NCBI GenBank assembly: GCA_950295325.1 | Contig: OX485805.1 | Span: 3,904,501 to 3,968,500, forward strand | Direction: 5' to 3' | From: Polytrichum commune | Lineage: Eukaryota > Streptophyta > Polytrichopsida > Polytrichales > Polytrichaceae | DNA: 64,000 bases | Part shown: positions 1 through 15,180 of the stretch, piece by piece | Numbering within the stretch: the stretch's first letter is position 1 | Layout: each line of letters opens with the position of its first letter | Translations under genes and position numbers: made by a program | The notes under the pieces: model-generated | Seen by the model: only the letters and a program-made list of their open reading frames with translations | What the model was told of the DNA's origin: nothing | Databases searched by the model: none

Positions 1-1614
1 TTTTAAACGATTCCCCCCCCCCAAAATTATAATTATTGATAGGGTGTATTAAAATACAAGCATTTAACTTTATTTTCAAAAACATCATACCTTATAATCT
101 TTTCTGCAAGGTAAATAGTCCCCCGATAAATAAGTCTTGAGCGCATGTGTATGCAGTAATCTAAGAGGGAGTGACCCCCCCGAGCTACCAATGCATTCAA
201 CAATTGCACAAAACATTGTCGAAGTCTAGACACCTAATTAACAAAGCTACGAAGACATAAGGGATTGACTCTAGGGGAAAGTGGGACATAAGATGTCGTG
301 AACGATGACAATAATCTCATTAAGCAGGAATCATACAGATGGTTAGCAACGTTCTCCAATGATTGTAATTAATTAACTTATGTTTGTCCTTGAGGGAACA
401 TGGAGTTTATTCTTCTTGATTTGGTAAGTCTTGTATTATGTACATTGATGTACCAATGTACAAATGTGTAAGGATGCTTCAAAATGTAGAGAAAGGACTG
501 ACCCCCCCACCAACACAAAATGATCAAGATGACATGCATATAGAAGTGTGGTTTTGGTCATTTTGTGTTAGACAATCATGTCATTTGGATAACCCTTTTG
601 TACTAGTGACCTCCATGCATTGTAATCCACCTAATTAATCTCACAATATCAAGTGTGATAATTAACATGGTCCCACACTAATCCTAAGTGCACATGTTTT
701 TGAGAAACTTGAATTTAATGTGGTTAACAATTAGTACAAGCATGAGATAAGGTAGGGGTGGCAATTTCCGTGCGGGTCCTAAAGTCGACCCCTATGGTCG
801 GAAGCACCTATCTAGGTGCTTTTACTTGGGTTTACAAAAGCACCTATCAAGGTGCTTTTATCGTTCACAACGCTGCCAGCATTTCATTGGCTGCCAGCGG
901 TCGGTTTTAGAAATCCACCCTGTGGATATACCACGTACCCTATGTGCGAGTGTTGGTCACTCTACAAGGTTTCCTTTAAAAATTTGTAGGAAATCATAAA
1001 CATGCTGGAAAATTTTGATTTTTTCATAGTTGCTCTTGCACCAGCTTTGCGGAGCGCTCAAAATTTAAAAAAATAATAATTTCAGCATCCCAACTAGGCA
1101 CATCTGAAATTTGGACGGAAATTGGCACCCCCACCTTAAGCACCCACAACTTCGGAAACACATGCGTGTGTGTCCCCTAGAAAATGAAGCCCATGCTCTC
1201 TACAAAGTTTAATAGAATTGAATGAATGTTTCATCACTCTTCTACCACTAATACACGTGTTGTTGTGGTGTGTATGATTGGTGACTTAAGATTCAAACAT
1301 TCACCCCGACGCGAATCGAATCATCATAATCACTTAAAACACATGTATAGACATATGCAATTTCAAAAGGCTGTAATGTTTTTTTCCTCAAATTATATAG
1401 CCTTCAATGTTATTACATATCAAACTTTGGCCGATTTTTTCAATAATAGGATTGATTTGAATGAAAAAAAATAGGTGTGTACATGAACATGTTAAGTAAC
1501 ATCCATACTCTATTTATTCGGGGAATTAAATGATTTTATGTGTGCAATGTGCATCCAATGTGGATGATCACCCAGGTTGGTTCTCTCTCTCTCTATATAT
1601 ATATGTCATAGTCA
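1..1614. other. AT-rich intergenic, no gene recognised
   Basis: I see no spliced or long open frame that resembles a protein family. The stretch begins with a C homopolymer near position 13-22, and has a local direct repeat of the words aagcacctatcNaggtgctttta around 800-860, which forms a short hairpin-like pair. Nothing else is supported. Confidence 0.5.
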
Positions 1615-1687
1615 ATGGACGGCGAGAACTGGCCACCAGCTACAGATGAACCGGTTGAGTTTGAGAAACATGGGGGGGGGGGGGGGG
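1615..1687 (+). repeat. Partial copy of AACCGGT-rich dispersed repeat ending in G16 tract
   Basis: The words cagatgaaccggttgag and tttgagaaaca match the left part of the family seen in fuller form at 35005, 39078 and 54838. The match stops at a run of 16 G residues (1672-1687), so only about the first 55 bases are present. The truncation at a homopolymer could be a replication-slippage or insertion boundary. Confidence 0.65.
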
Positions 1688-3218
<1,531 letters not shown>

Positions 3219-3483
3219 TTGAGAAATAGCTGGTTGAAGCTCATCAAGACTTCAAGCATGTTACCGATCATGGAATATACCTCAAAATCAATAAAGAAAA
3301 ATTGAAAGATTACATCAGGTTACCGGTTGGACTTGGAAACACTAGGGTTTTGACCAATAATGTCCAAAAAGGATGGGGCGAACCAACTTGTACATTGGTT
3401 CCTTGGAGGGAAGGGTTTAGGCATCCAACAAGGAACAAGTGTTTGGGTTGGTTCGCCCAAATCGTCCAAAAATCTCCCTAGAC
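3219..3483 (+). repeat. AACCGGT-family repeat copy carrying a nested 93-bp element
   Basis: The copy reads from gagaaatagctggttgaag through accggttggacttggaaac to aaaaatctccctagac, parallel to the copies at 35005 and 39078. It is interrupted after gtccaaaaa by the 93-bp hairpin element at 3371, so this copy is older than the small insertion. Confidence 0.75.
3371..3463. mobile_element. 93-bp miniature hairpin transposon, copy 1
   Basis: The ends GGGCGAACCAAC and GTTGGTTCGCCC are inverted repeats and the pairing continues imperfectly for about 30 bases. It sits in an AACCGGT-family repeat whose other copies lack it. The word GTCCAAAAA flanks it on both sides (3362-3370 and 3464-3472), a 9-bp target duplication. 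A second copy of exactly the same length is at 7597. The 9-bp duplication fits Mutator-like elements; hAT (8 bp) is the alternative. It is non-coding. Confidence 0.88.
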
Positions 3484-6400
3484 ATTGTCGTAGGTTATCC
3501 CTGTAATTCCAATAACTCATCTACTCAAACTCCCATCAACCCTTTGTTCTTTCGTTCCCTCCTCTCCCTATGATATGTTGCCTTAACGAATTGAGTCCTT
3601 AAAGTAACACCTTCCTTTTGGCGACACCTATTTTCCATTCTTAAGCTATCAACAAGTGAGTGCAAAGTACTACTAGGATATTGCGACCATGGCAATGTTT
3701 AATATGATTGTGTTTTTACAACAAATGGTTACTCCCACTATTGTCAATGCAATGAGAGGATATGATTAAACTAAGTCATTTGTTTAAAGTTTTTGATTAT
3801 ATGTGGCATTACGTACAAAATAAGACCACTATGGCCATTTATAGCAGCAGTGCAAGAAGGATGCAAGAATGCTTTTAGAAAGCATAAACTTTGACCAATC
3901 ATAATGGCGAATCGGGGATCTATTTGCTCAATAAGGGGGTGTAAGAAGTGCTCCACAAAAGGGGGACAATGCCTTCATTGGACATAACAAGGTTGAGTTT
4001 GTGGTGATTATCACCTACCAATCCAACATCAATAGACCCTTCCCCCCCCACCCCCCTCCCTAGTGGAAAGTAAAGGGCTTGTTTCTTATTACAACTTTGT
4101 GAATTCATGTAGGTTGCATATGAATATATTATTTTTCAAAAAAATGAACTTTGTATGGATTTCTTTTAATATATGGAATTTGTTAAAAAAAATTGAGCTA
4201 TTTAATTTGCTTGAAATAGGAAAAGGTTCTCAAAGTGTCACTTTAAGGCCTCAGTTCTTTATGCCTTCTTGTCTTTCTTTGTCTCGATATTCTTACATTT
4301 GTGTGCATTATAATTGCAGTTATGTTATGCAAGGCTAAGTACACATATGAGTGTTTACATGGTAATATGAGGTAAAGCACAAGTCATGTTATGTAGTCCT
4401 AAGGGTAAACTTTCATGTGCCATCCAAGCTAGTAAAGGCAATCAAATGATAACATTTTGAATCCATCCACACGGACATGTGACTTATATTCACTTGGAGA
4501 ACAAATATTGGTGGTAAATAACACTAAAACATACTTTGAAGTTTGAGGAAGGAAGGGGAAGTTGATGATTGAAAATTAACTTATATTTGACTTTGGGATG
4601 GGCAATGTAAAAGTAAAAAAAATGCGGTTGATTCAAATATGGGTCCTGTACATTATACCCCTCAAATTCATACCCTCTTTATGCATGTGCATAGCATAAT
4701 ATACACTAAATCCTTCCCTCAAATATTTCAGTAAAAAAATTGATATACAAAGACATGTTGACATGACCCAAGATTGTCGTAGTTTACGCTCATCTAATTT
4801 TATGCTAGTATTTCTTTTTCCTTTAAAAAATCCTCAATTTACTATATGTTTTGGATTTCTTTTTAAATTGAAAAAATATAATGTTAAATGTATATGCTCA
4901 TGCACTATTCACAATAGTTGAGAACTATCATTCTAAATTGAATGTTTGACAAGAACATAAATCCACGTTCTAGACGTATGTGATTATATTGACCCCCTTA
5001 TTGCATATGATAGTGCTCAAACCAACAAACTGTAATGGAATATGTCCAAATTTTGATGGCACACCCTTAGCATCAACAAAGTCCAATTTATACTATTGCT
5101 GGAACGGGCAACACATGAAATTGCGGCCTAAGTACATTCCATTATTTAGCCCTCCTATAAGTTTTTTCATTCCATTACAAGGCCACCCCCCCCCCCCAAT
5201 TCCTCTATGATTGGTTGTTCCTATTGACTTCTATAACTTAGAGGTACCACATCATTGGAAAGATGACTACAAATGGTCTAAGAAGAATAACAATAGTCTC
5301 TCCCAACTTCCCGCCTCACCCTCTTTGTTTCTTTGTTTTTTTGTAGTAGTTTCCTCTGCTCGTCCCCTTCCTTCCTACCCAGCCACATTCCATGGGTCTT
5401 ACCTTGTCCTCAAGTACAAGATTATGACTATGTATTCCATGTTCAATACAAACAAAAGCATGGCAAGAAGTGATGACTAACCAAGGAATATGAAAGACAC
5501 AATTACTAGTTTAACATAAAAATACTACATTGATGGCCTTGACTGTCCAATACATCCTTTGATTTCCTTTCAATCATTATGGTTGTCCAAATTTCAATAT
5601 ATGGGCCATGTTCAGGGGCACCCCATGAGCACATGATCTTGTAGGTCCATGAAGAAGGCTATGAACTTACGAGATGATATAATATTGGGTCACACACACC
5701 CACCCACCTTTGTTAGTCCATGTCATGACTCCCATTTGTGTGGGCCACCGTGATTCTAGAACACACAGAAATTTTCAACCCTCGGCAAATCTCAAGCTTA
5801 AAACTAGTGAGCCTATGAATTATTTGATTAATACTCAAGGTACTAGTTGGAAGTCTCCAAGGATACATAAGAAAAAACTTGGGATCTGGAGGCCACACTA
5901 TTTCCACCATGATTAGACAATTAGTGTGGCCCACATGAATTATTCCCACATTAGTTTTCCATCCACACTAATAGGACCACATAGTGTTTTAAACTAATTC
6001 AGCTTCCACGTTCCCGAAACAAAAGCCAACACTTTCTGGGAGATGAGTTTCTGGAAGCCCTCAATTGCATCCAAAGCCGCTCTTAGTGGAAGAGTTAGTT
6101 GGACTAGCATGGGACTCCTTGATCACTAAACTCATGTGTAGATTGTTGGAGCATGAAATAACCACCAAACCATAAGCCCCTTATGACGGAGTGACGTTTC
6201 ACCGGACCTCTAACATGGCTACCACAAATCCTAGTGTAGCTCATCAAACTTGGTTCTAAAGACGATGACCCTTAGTGTTGCTCTACATATAATTGTCACT
6301 TCGAGCTTTGGGAATATAGGGTGGAGTCAATTTGGAATAATTTGGGGTCCATCGAAGATCCCTAACTAAAAGAGATGACTCTAATGTTGACTTTGTCTTT

Positions 6401-7587
6401 AAGTTGGTCTAAATCTATATGCGATTCCACAATGGGAATCATGAGAAGCATAGGGCTCTCAAAAACTATCACCTCCTTGTCAAAGGTGAACACTTGGAGC
6501 GGGCACCTACTCTTGCAATAAATTTCTCCCCAAGAGCAAGCCTCTTGGTTCTCACATAGCCAGTTGAAAATGTAAGGTTCACCCAGATTCCCGACTGTGA
6601 TTGGGTGGGCCATAGTCGTAGGGTGCATTGGAAATTCAACTGTTAGGAGGGCCAGTTATCCTAGCACTATTATGGCCTTAGGCAACTTGACCTTATAGGT
6701 TGGTGAAATCAACATTGGCATGCATCAACCATATAAGTCTACTGGGGGTTAGATTTTCACCAGACTCCTAACATGGCTTCCATGAATCACAAGGCATGCT
6801 ACAAACTACACTAAGTTCTAAAGACGATGACTCTTGGTGGTGTACTTATAAGGAAAGCGGACTTGATTGGGTTGCCTATCTTAATCGGACAACTATATTT
6901 GAGTGGTGGGCAATGAGGTGCATATCTAAGACAAACACCATAAAGACACGTGCTTAAAAAAAGATTGAACTATTTGCTCAAAATATGTTAAGCATTCTAG
7001 GTTTGACAATCAACATAATGGAGGGGAGTCGTGTGACTTTCTTATGGCTAAGTGTCAATGAACTCTGATAATTCATAACAATTTGAGATTAATTCCAAAA
7101 TATCATGGACTTAATCCCAAGTTCTTCAAATACAACTGTGGATGCACATGGATTTGAACCGTGCGAATCTAAGTACCGTAGCTCTCTAGTAGCTTGGACA
7201 GAATATAATTAATTTTAAAGGTGCCTAATTACTAGGAAATTAACTATGTTGAGTGTCAAATAAAAAAACAACATTCAAAGAGTGCCTAAAAATCACAATA
7301 ATGCACGTGACATCCATTGGAATCCAATAAAGTAGCATCAAATAACTTCAATAGCCATCATAGATTTAAATTAGGAAAACCATCCATGAATTATAGAAAT
7401 GACTTGCATGAATGTCTAACTTATTTTAAAATATTTTAAAATAATTCCCAATTTTAGAATATTAGTTCCTAGGCTGAATAACTTACTTTCGCACTTAATT
7501 TATTTATTAGGCAGAAAGATGCCCAAATTGCTAGAGAGCTATGGTAGTATAAGGCAGCAAAGTAACCAAATAAGATCCATCTACCTC
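3484..7587. other. Intergenic with local diverged repeats
   Basis: No gene recognised. C tracts occur near 4041-4058 and 5187-5199. The words ttctaaagacgatgac, taacatggct and related text recur at about 6200-6280 and 6760-6840, an old local direct duplication. The block around 6850-7020 has a diverged direct copy at about 10140-10290 (cttaatc-gga/gata-ac, atatttgagtg, agattgaact), so it is a dispersed repeat. Open frames here are short and unlike known proteins. Confidence 0.45.
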
Positions 7588-7596
7588 ATATCACTA

Positions 7597-7689
7597 GGCT
7601 GGGGCGAACGAATCCGCACACTGGTTCCTTGGAGGCAAGGGTTTAAGCACCCAACAAGGAACGAGTGTATGGGTTGGTTCGCCCAAATC
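7597..7689. mobile_element. 93-bp miniature hairpin transposon, copy 2
   Basis: Same length and sequence plan as the element at 3371: it opens with ggctggggcgaac and closes with ttcgcccaaatc. It is flanked by ATATCACTA (7588-7596) and ATATCACTG (7690-7698), an 8-bp perfect or 9-bp one-mismatch target duplication. The terminal inverted repeat pairs along about 30 bases per arm. Confidence 0.88.
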
Positions 7690-7698
7690 ATATCACTG

Positions 7699-10600
7699 CC
7701 ACCGTGTGCTTGCATTGATGGTGACTGTCATCACGATTGTGATAAATTTGAGTCTTTACAAGGTTCATGCAACTTAATTTGTAGTGCGGGAGCATGGCCC
7801 CTTTTGTGGTTATTTCTCCGCCAAACTCGACAAAAAAAAAGTGTCAAGGAAACAAGTGGTCTTTGTAGTGCTATATACACTACACTCAACACTGCGCCTC
7901 AACACGTTGCACTATGAGAAACATGTCGAAAATGTCACTAAACAACAGGCCTTCTAGATTCTAGTCGAACATCGAGAAAGTGTCAAGTGTCGATGTTCAC
8001 TAACAACATCATTCGACATGTTGATGTTGTTGATTTGGGTCGAATGTATGCCCCAATATCTCTGCTTGCCAAGATCTTCACCAACTGCAAGATCATTAAT
8101 TGTGTGGTTGCCTTATTTATAACTGGCACTGGTGCCCTTTGAGTTGAGAAAGATCTACCCTTTGCACCCTGACGATATTTTGGACTCGCGGAAATAGAAT
8201 CCCCAATCACAAGAAGTACAAGAATCATCTTCAACGATGATGTGGGGGAGGGCGAGGGAAGGGTTGTAATCCGCATTACAACCAAAACGTGGAATTTGTT
8301 GAGAAGCTGGCTAGAGTAGAGAGAGGGGGTTCGAATGAGAGACACTTCACCCAAGAGCAAATCCTAACAGTCTAGAACATTCATACCAATGTTGGAGCGG
8401 TATATAGGTGAATTTATGGTACCAATAATCAACATCAACGATGGTATCAAGGAACCTACATGTGGGTATCAGAATTGTAATACCAGTCAAATATTGATAG
8501 TTGGTGGGTATCTCAAGGTGAGAGAATCTTCGTATACCCGAGTGTTTATTTGGGTCAATATGATTCTGACTCATATTTATACTGGGGCGATTTTACTTCA
8601 GTATGAAGGTCCTTGCATGGTGTATTGATCCGAATGGTACTGAAAACCAAAATACCGTTAAATATCCATATCCTACTGGTCTCAATAAACGTGAAATCTG
8701 AACGGGTTAGAGAAAGACGATACCAGTCCAACCCTGATTCATACTCACTTGCCATAGATTGCCAGAGAAGGTTTTTGATGAAGATGATGCACATGCTTCA
8801 AAATAATGCGAACAGAACCATAAGTTTACTCCTATGGTCAACAATTTTCTTCAAGAGTGTAAACTTGACGTTGCTTTTGAGCTAGGTATGGTGCCATCAA
8901 AACCTGAATTGCTAATCATCAATTCTGAAGAGCCTTAGTGGTGACCAACCATGAGCTAACGAAGACCCAACCACGACCCAACCATGAAGCTAAATATTTC
9001 TCTTGCTCCCTTTATCTCCTCTTCTTCTAGAGATTCCCCCGTGCCTCCTCGAGATCATGTTCCAGTTTAGAGAGTTTCTCAGTTTCATTCAAATTGGACC
9101 ACTTGTAGGTATTTTCTCTCAACCGCATTTCCATGGAGGCTTTGCACAACACCCATAGATTTATATTCACATGCAGGCCTTGAGCTATGATGATTCGAGT
9201 GGTGTTGCGTCCTACTGGACGTGGTCTTTTTGGGGACTGCTCGAGGGCCATGCGATCCTCCAAGTAGTGGGAGGTTTTTGTGGTGGGAGTGGGAGGGCGG
9301 TTGGTGGTTTTCGTTTAGTAAGCTTTTTAGCATTGTGAGATATTTGGGGGCAGTGAGGTGGTTCTTTTTTCATGCAGGTAGATAACTTTTTGGGAGATTT
9401 TTAGTTGGTTGTGAGTGTTTGGTAATTTGATGAGTGTATCTTCCGGGCATCCGAATGAACTAGAGTGTGTTTCTTGTTGTCGGATTTCTGGGATGAACAC
9501 ATCGAGGTTAATTGTGGGCGACTTCCATTCCCAGCTCAAGTGGATCCCATACACATCTGGCTATGTTGCCTTACATAAAGGGGATGAAGGCTAAGGTCCA
9601 GGCCTTTTCGCAAGAGTTTTTACACATCAAGAAATTAGCAGGCATCAGTACTATGTGCACGGTTGATCTTTGCTTCGATCTCGTGAGCAAATTTACTAGC
9701 TTACTAGCATTCGAGTCCCAGAGCTCAGGCTTGGGCAACCGAAAAATTTGCAAATCCATCACGGGTGGTGGTGGCTTTTTTCAGTTGTAATTTATTTCAG
9801 TTGTGCAGTAGCTGTGTGCTATGGGACTCATGTGTATCCTGGTCGTGGAATTTGCTTACAGATCTAAACAAAGATAATACAAGGAGAAATGGAAGGAATT
9901 GTGCAATCCAAAAGCATGTACGCAAGTACTGTAGACTCTCAAGCGCTCCATATTCTGACATAAAAATGATTAATTTCTCTTGAATTTTACCACTCGTCAT
10001 TCCCACATTGGCTAAGATCCACCAGAATCCCGCATGGAAACGACATTCTGGCATCAGGAAAGCTGAAATAAAGCGCCCCTTACAGTATTCAAAGCTGGAG
10101 TATGCTAAACCAGATAAGGTAGTCAACGTGCCTAATTTTGTCACTTATCTTAATCAGATACCTATATTTGAGTGCTATGTGGTTCCGTGTGGCTCCAAGA
10201 ACGGAGAATCAAAAAACATGTGTTTAAAAAGAGATTGAACTGTGTGGTCAAAATATGATAACCATTCTACGCTCAATAATCAACATATTGGGGGACATAG
10301 ATGACCATTTCATGAGCATGTGAATCTTCACTACTGATAATGAATAAGATATTCATACAAGCTCCAACAATAATGAGGAAAGTGGCTATGGCCTTGATTT
10401 GGGTTTGCTAAATATCTTGTAATAATCGTGTACTTCATATCCTAGGAGAAGTGGGCTAGTTGGAAAAAGTAACCATTAAGATGTGTGCCACCTTATTGGA
10501 GTGCATAGCTGCCTCTGGTAGTTTTTTGAAGCCCTCCCAGAGTGATTTTCACATCTCATGGTAATGAAAGGAATCAGGATTTTTTGTGTGGATGTGTTGC

Positions 10601-13247
10601 TGGCCTGTATATCTGATTGCGGAACTGGCCACCTTGATGATGATGCCATCAAGTGCATCATCCAGGTATAGACCAAACTCAATATAAAAATCCCATGTTT
10701 CTCACAAGCTTATTTGTTTCTGGAATCTTAGCAAAACTTGCATACTTGTGCTTTGAGTCTGAGATTACATCATCACATACTTCCCAGAATATTACAAGCA
10801 TCTCTGCAAATGTCAATTTGAAAACATTTCACGAAACCATAAACGCACATGAATGTCAGCTTTTCATGCGATATTTTGCATTTCCTGAATTGGGGCTGCA
10901 CATGCAATTCGAGTCTCTATCAAGTCCTGCTTTGTTTGGTAATTATGTCAACACAACTTTCAGCACAGATGGTGCATCCCGGGGGAGCAACATGCGCTTC
11001 ATAATAAGGAATTTATTTTGGTTTATTATGCTGTTAGTTTATTATAAGTTGTCAGAGCTTATTTTGCCAATGACCCTGCTTATTATACAGGTTTTGTAAA
11101 TTACTACCCTGGGTTTTGGCATTTCCTGAACGGACGTTGGCTGCATCACTGCACATGCCTTTATGGATGTTTTCCACAAATATTTTCAGACGTGTTGTAA
11201 TAAGCGTTGGAAATGAATGTTGTACCTATCTTGCAATGTCATGCATACCTTTCCGTTGCAAAATTGGCATAGAGAACACTGTATTCTTATATTTCCTAAT
11301 GTGCGACAGTAGTAGCGGACCTTCATCAGGTGAATCCTTGTCAGTTTGGGGATATTGAGCACATTCTCCACCACATTAAGTTAACTCTTCAAGTCATGGA
11401 TTGCTGGAATTGTGCCAGTTCACGCAATAACTTCCACACTTGGTCTTTGAGTCTCAGATTATTTCATCACAGGTCCACATCTCAAGGTTACACAGTTCCT
11501 GAAATCTTGCAAGCATCTCTGCACATGTCATTCTGCAAACATTTCACCAACTCTTCATCACACAAATGTCACTCTTCCTTTCAATGGTTCGCAATTTCTA
11601 ATTTGTGGCCACACATGCATTGCAAGTCTCGCTCACTTGTTTTGCTCAGGAAATTATTTCAATACAACCTGCATCATTCACTATGGGAATCACGGTTCCT
11701 TTCAACTAGTTCTCTCCCCAATAGATGGGTTTGAAATCTATGAAAATGGGAAGGGAAATCCACTATTGTTGTAGACCATAAAACTATACAGTGGAAGAGA
11801 ACCACTGGTAAGGAACCGGGATTCTTGTAGTGATTACAAAATGATGCACATCTTGAACTTTGCAACATCATTGCACAATTGTTATACTAACACGTTCTAC
11901 CCATGCCGTCTCGGCTTGTTGCACATGTGGTCTCCCCCACTGGAGATGATCCATTGCCTTTTTGAAACAATGAGCCATGGTTGGGAGCAGTACAACAACA
12001 TGCTCGATGTCTGTGCACGACTTCCATTATAGACAGATGTTACATTTGGAGAATTTAGATCACTTTGGGATCATCATCCATTTAAGATCTATTTGGAATA
12101 TAGCCATGTTTGGGGTGTTTCATATGGACCCTTGCCATCCTTGCATGTTGCACCTATGCATCTAAAGTAATGTCCTAGGCCATCTCCAGACCGTCTGCTC
12201 AACATGCCACCGTTGACTGCTGACCGTTTTTGGAATGGCAAGACGATGGCCTCACCACCACCACCATGTTGTCCCTTGTATATAGATTGAGCAGTGTCAC
12301 ATTGTCCAACAACAACTATCACAAAAAATGATCACGTTTTTGTCCCTATCGCAAATTCAGATCCACAAACCACATTATGCAATGGGATGATTTGGTGTTG
12401 TTGCGTGTGCAACAATTGGCTTGCTATTGTCTTTATAAATGCTTTGTTCAACACATTGCCATCAGACAAATGCTTACAATGAGCACTTCCTCCGCCACTT
12501 AGTAAAGGGCTACAAGTTCAGCTGCCAGCCAGCAGGCAACTAGTGGTATGGACAAAATTTGAGCCAGCTCTTTCACTATCCTTACTTCTTTATTATCAAT
12601 TGGTTGATCCTTCATTACTAGATTGCTTGGGTTATTTCTCATAGTTTTACTGCAATTCAAAAACTTGATGAAACACGGTTCCGTGAATTGCCTACAGTGT
12701 TTATTTGAAATCTACAAATGCGGAAATTAAATGGAACTGTTTCATGTATAACTAGCTGTCATGACCCCGAGTTGTGGGTCAATCCCTAATTCCAGTTCAA
12801 TCCGTTATTGTTTGTTCGGCAACCTTGTTTGTTCATCCCATTTGGAGTGCCATGCGGCATGGCTCAGCTTGTTGTTAGGTCATCTGCACTTTGTGCGGGT
12901 TGCTATAAATCTCTTTGCCGTGAGGATGGTATCGAGGTAAGTACGCTGGATACAACGAAGAAATTTAACATAGTGAAGCTATGGCAAGCTATGGATGATC
13001 TGCATTTAGATTCCTGATTTTTGAGCTTCCTTTGGAGTGCATGCAGGTTCAGAGTCAAATGAATAGCAATGTCATCTGGTATCGTAGTTCGAACTTGACT
13101 GTTGCACAATAACTTACGAATATCTCTGGCTTACTCTGAAGCAGGCGATCTGCAACGAATATTTGACAATCAAAGATGTAAAAATGGACTGGAAGTGCTT
13201 GAATACTCGAGAATCCCAAGGATGTGTCAGACAGGATACCGTAACCA
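7699..13247. other. Intergenic with old duplications, no intact gene
   Basis: No gene could be supported. At 10740-10930 and 11430-11640 the same text recurs in diverged form (tttgagtctNagatta, caagcatctctgca-atgtca, aaacatttcac), an ancient tandem duplication about 690 bp apart. At 8390-8530 there is a copy of a family that also occurs near 35880, 37970 and 51660 (words tatataggtgaa, tggtatca). A short open stretch at 12808-12950 with CxxC spacing ends at a good GTAAGT donor and could be an exon relic, but I cannot assign it. Confidence 0.4.
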
Positions 13248-13261
13248 TCTATATAGAGGGT
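13248..13261. repeat. Candidate left end of Crypton-like element (palindromic 14-mer)
   Basis: TCTATATAGAGGGT occurs here and again at 31204-31217. With flanks both sites resemble the palindrome ACCCTCTATATAGAGGGT. Outward of the site the text is GTAACCa; the right site read on the other strand gives GTAACCc, so the similarity extends in inverted orientation. It lies about 315 bp beyond the recombinase stop codon. A palindromic arm-spacer-arm plan suits a tyrosine-recombinase crossover site, but the assignment is inference. Confidence 0.45.
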
Positions 13262-15175
13262 CTCGCTGACGTGGTTGCCTTCTATTGGCTCACGAGCATG
13301 GTAGAAAATAATCCATAACCTACCATCTCTATTTTTGGCGCCATATATTCAAATTTCAAATTTCAAATTCAAATTCAATCAGAATTTTGTACCCACCAAA
13401 ATTTTTGAAAATTTACTTCAAGTTTATGAATGTTTCAATTCAGTACAGGAACGAATCATTTGCTTCAATTGTGAGCTCCAATTGCTTCACAAGAATGACA
13501 ACTAAACTAAAATTTTGATGCTAATTCAATTACATCAAAACAAACTATGTACAAATGGCAACAAAAAACTATACACTAGTGGCCCTCTTTTCCTTTGAAA
13601 AACATCTTCAATTCAAATGGATCATGGACATGGAAGTGGAAGACGTTATTAGAAATATGTCCACTAAAAACAGGACCATGTGCATGATTCGGCATTGATC
13701 CAAACTGCGGCACAACACCTCCACAACTTGTTTCACGTTGTTCTTGAACATTTGGAGACTGAATCATAGTACCCGAACTAGTCACAGTCGTAAGCACTTC
13801 TGGAACCGCACTAGGAGGAGTGACAATAATCCCAGGTGTAGCAAATCCGCTTGATTCAACAACCACAGCCTTCATCGAACAATCAGGGCTATTAGGCCAA
13901 TCGTAATCATCAACAGAACAACCATTGCTCGAACTTCCTCCCTCCTGTGCAGAAATAAAGATCCCATTTGATTGACTCCTTTGTGTCACTTTCGGTGAAA
14001 CAAATGAAGTTCTGACAGAAGGGCTCATAGTTATTGTTGGAAAAGCAAGAGTATGTGCAGGTCGAACTGGAACATCAGAAGGCACCAAACTATTGTTCAT
14101 GAATCTAGCTTCAAATGGATTTGAAGAAGATGTATGAATGGATTCGATATCTTGTTGACCAATAACTGGAGTATGAAATTGACCCCCATAATCTCGGAAT
14201 GGACCTCGAGCTAGAGTACCAAAAGGAGGAATTCCATGAGGTTGAGTTGATTCAACCACATGCCGAATTGGAACAGAAGGCCAAATTGGAGGGGCCAGAT
14301 GAACAGGAATCACAGGCTGTGAATTTCGGTTTTGTTGATTAAACAACTCATAGTAAGGATTTCCCTCTAGATGATTTTTTCCTTGAATAGCAAGGGCAGG
14401 TTGTGGAACAATAGAAGGGATTCTTGCACCAACCTCTTTATGATGCCAACCATGTAGTTGTTGCTGGTAATGAAACCGGTAATCCAATGGAGCACCGGTG
14501 GCAGGATCATATGGAGATCTTATCAGTGATTGAGCTGCTCTTGCCTTCATTGCAGCGCTTTTATCATATCTGGCAAGCGTTTTTTCATTCCGGTGCCCTG
14601 TAATACTAGTAATCACATCATAAGGAACTTGAGCAGCACACATTCTGCTGATTGAAGTAACTCTTCCAGATTTGTTGGTAATATCACCATCAATTCCAAC
14701 GTTCTTTGCCATTTTTTTCATCCAATTCCTCATGTGGCCCTGACCAACATTGATACCTCGTTTAAACCACACATTAGACCGGCTGCTATGAATTGCAGAG
14801 AGAAATAAGTGGCCATCCTCACTTCCAGGAGGCATATGCTCATTCAGAACTCTCCATGTGTTTATGACATCCACATCATGAGAATATACAGCAGGACGAA
14901 AATGTTCATCCTGATATCGTTTCAAAGACACTTTATATGTTTTGCTAGTGCGTTCGTCATACCTGCAAGCCAAGATAACATGTTATTATCACATCCTACA
15001 GTAACCAAAATACACAAAAAATTTGAAAAGAATAATAACAATAACTTAATAATCCTTCAACAAGAGACTGTGTACACAGAATTATAAGGAAGAAAACTTA
15101 CTTCAAGTATGTGAAACCCCGCTCATCTGTTCCGAGCTCAAAGTCCTTTAGCAACAAGTTGTACAATTCTGTATT

Positions 15176-15180
15176 GCCCC
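15176..15180. repeat. 5-bp target duplication (GCCCC) of solo LTR, left copy
   Basis: GCCCC precedes the TGTGAG start of the LTR and recurs right after its CTCACA end at 16948-16952. Removing one copy and the LTR restores the recombinase reading frame, which independently confirms the boundary. Confidence 0.93.

Noticed and set aside
7519-7917. 132-codon plus-strand open frame
   Set aside because: It runs through the 93-bp transposon insertion, so the frame is accidental.
7983-8360. 125-codon minus-strand open frame
   Set aside because: No domain or conserved motif, and no splice-linked neighbours.
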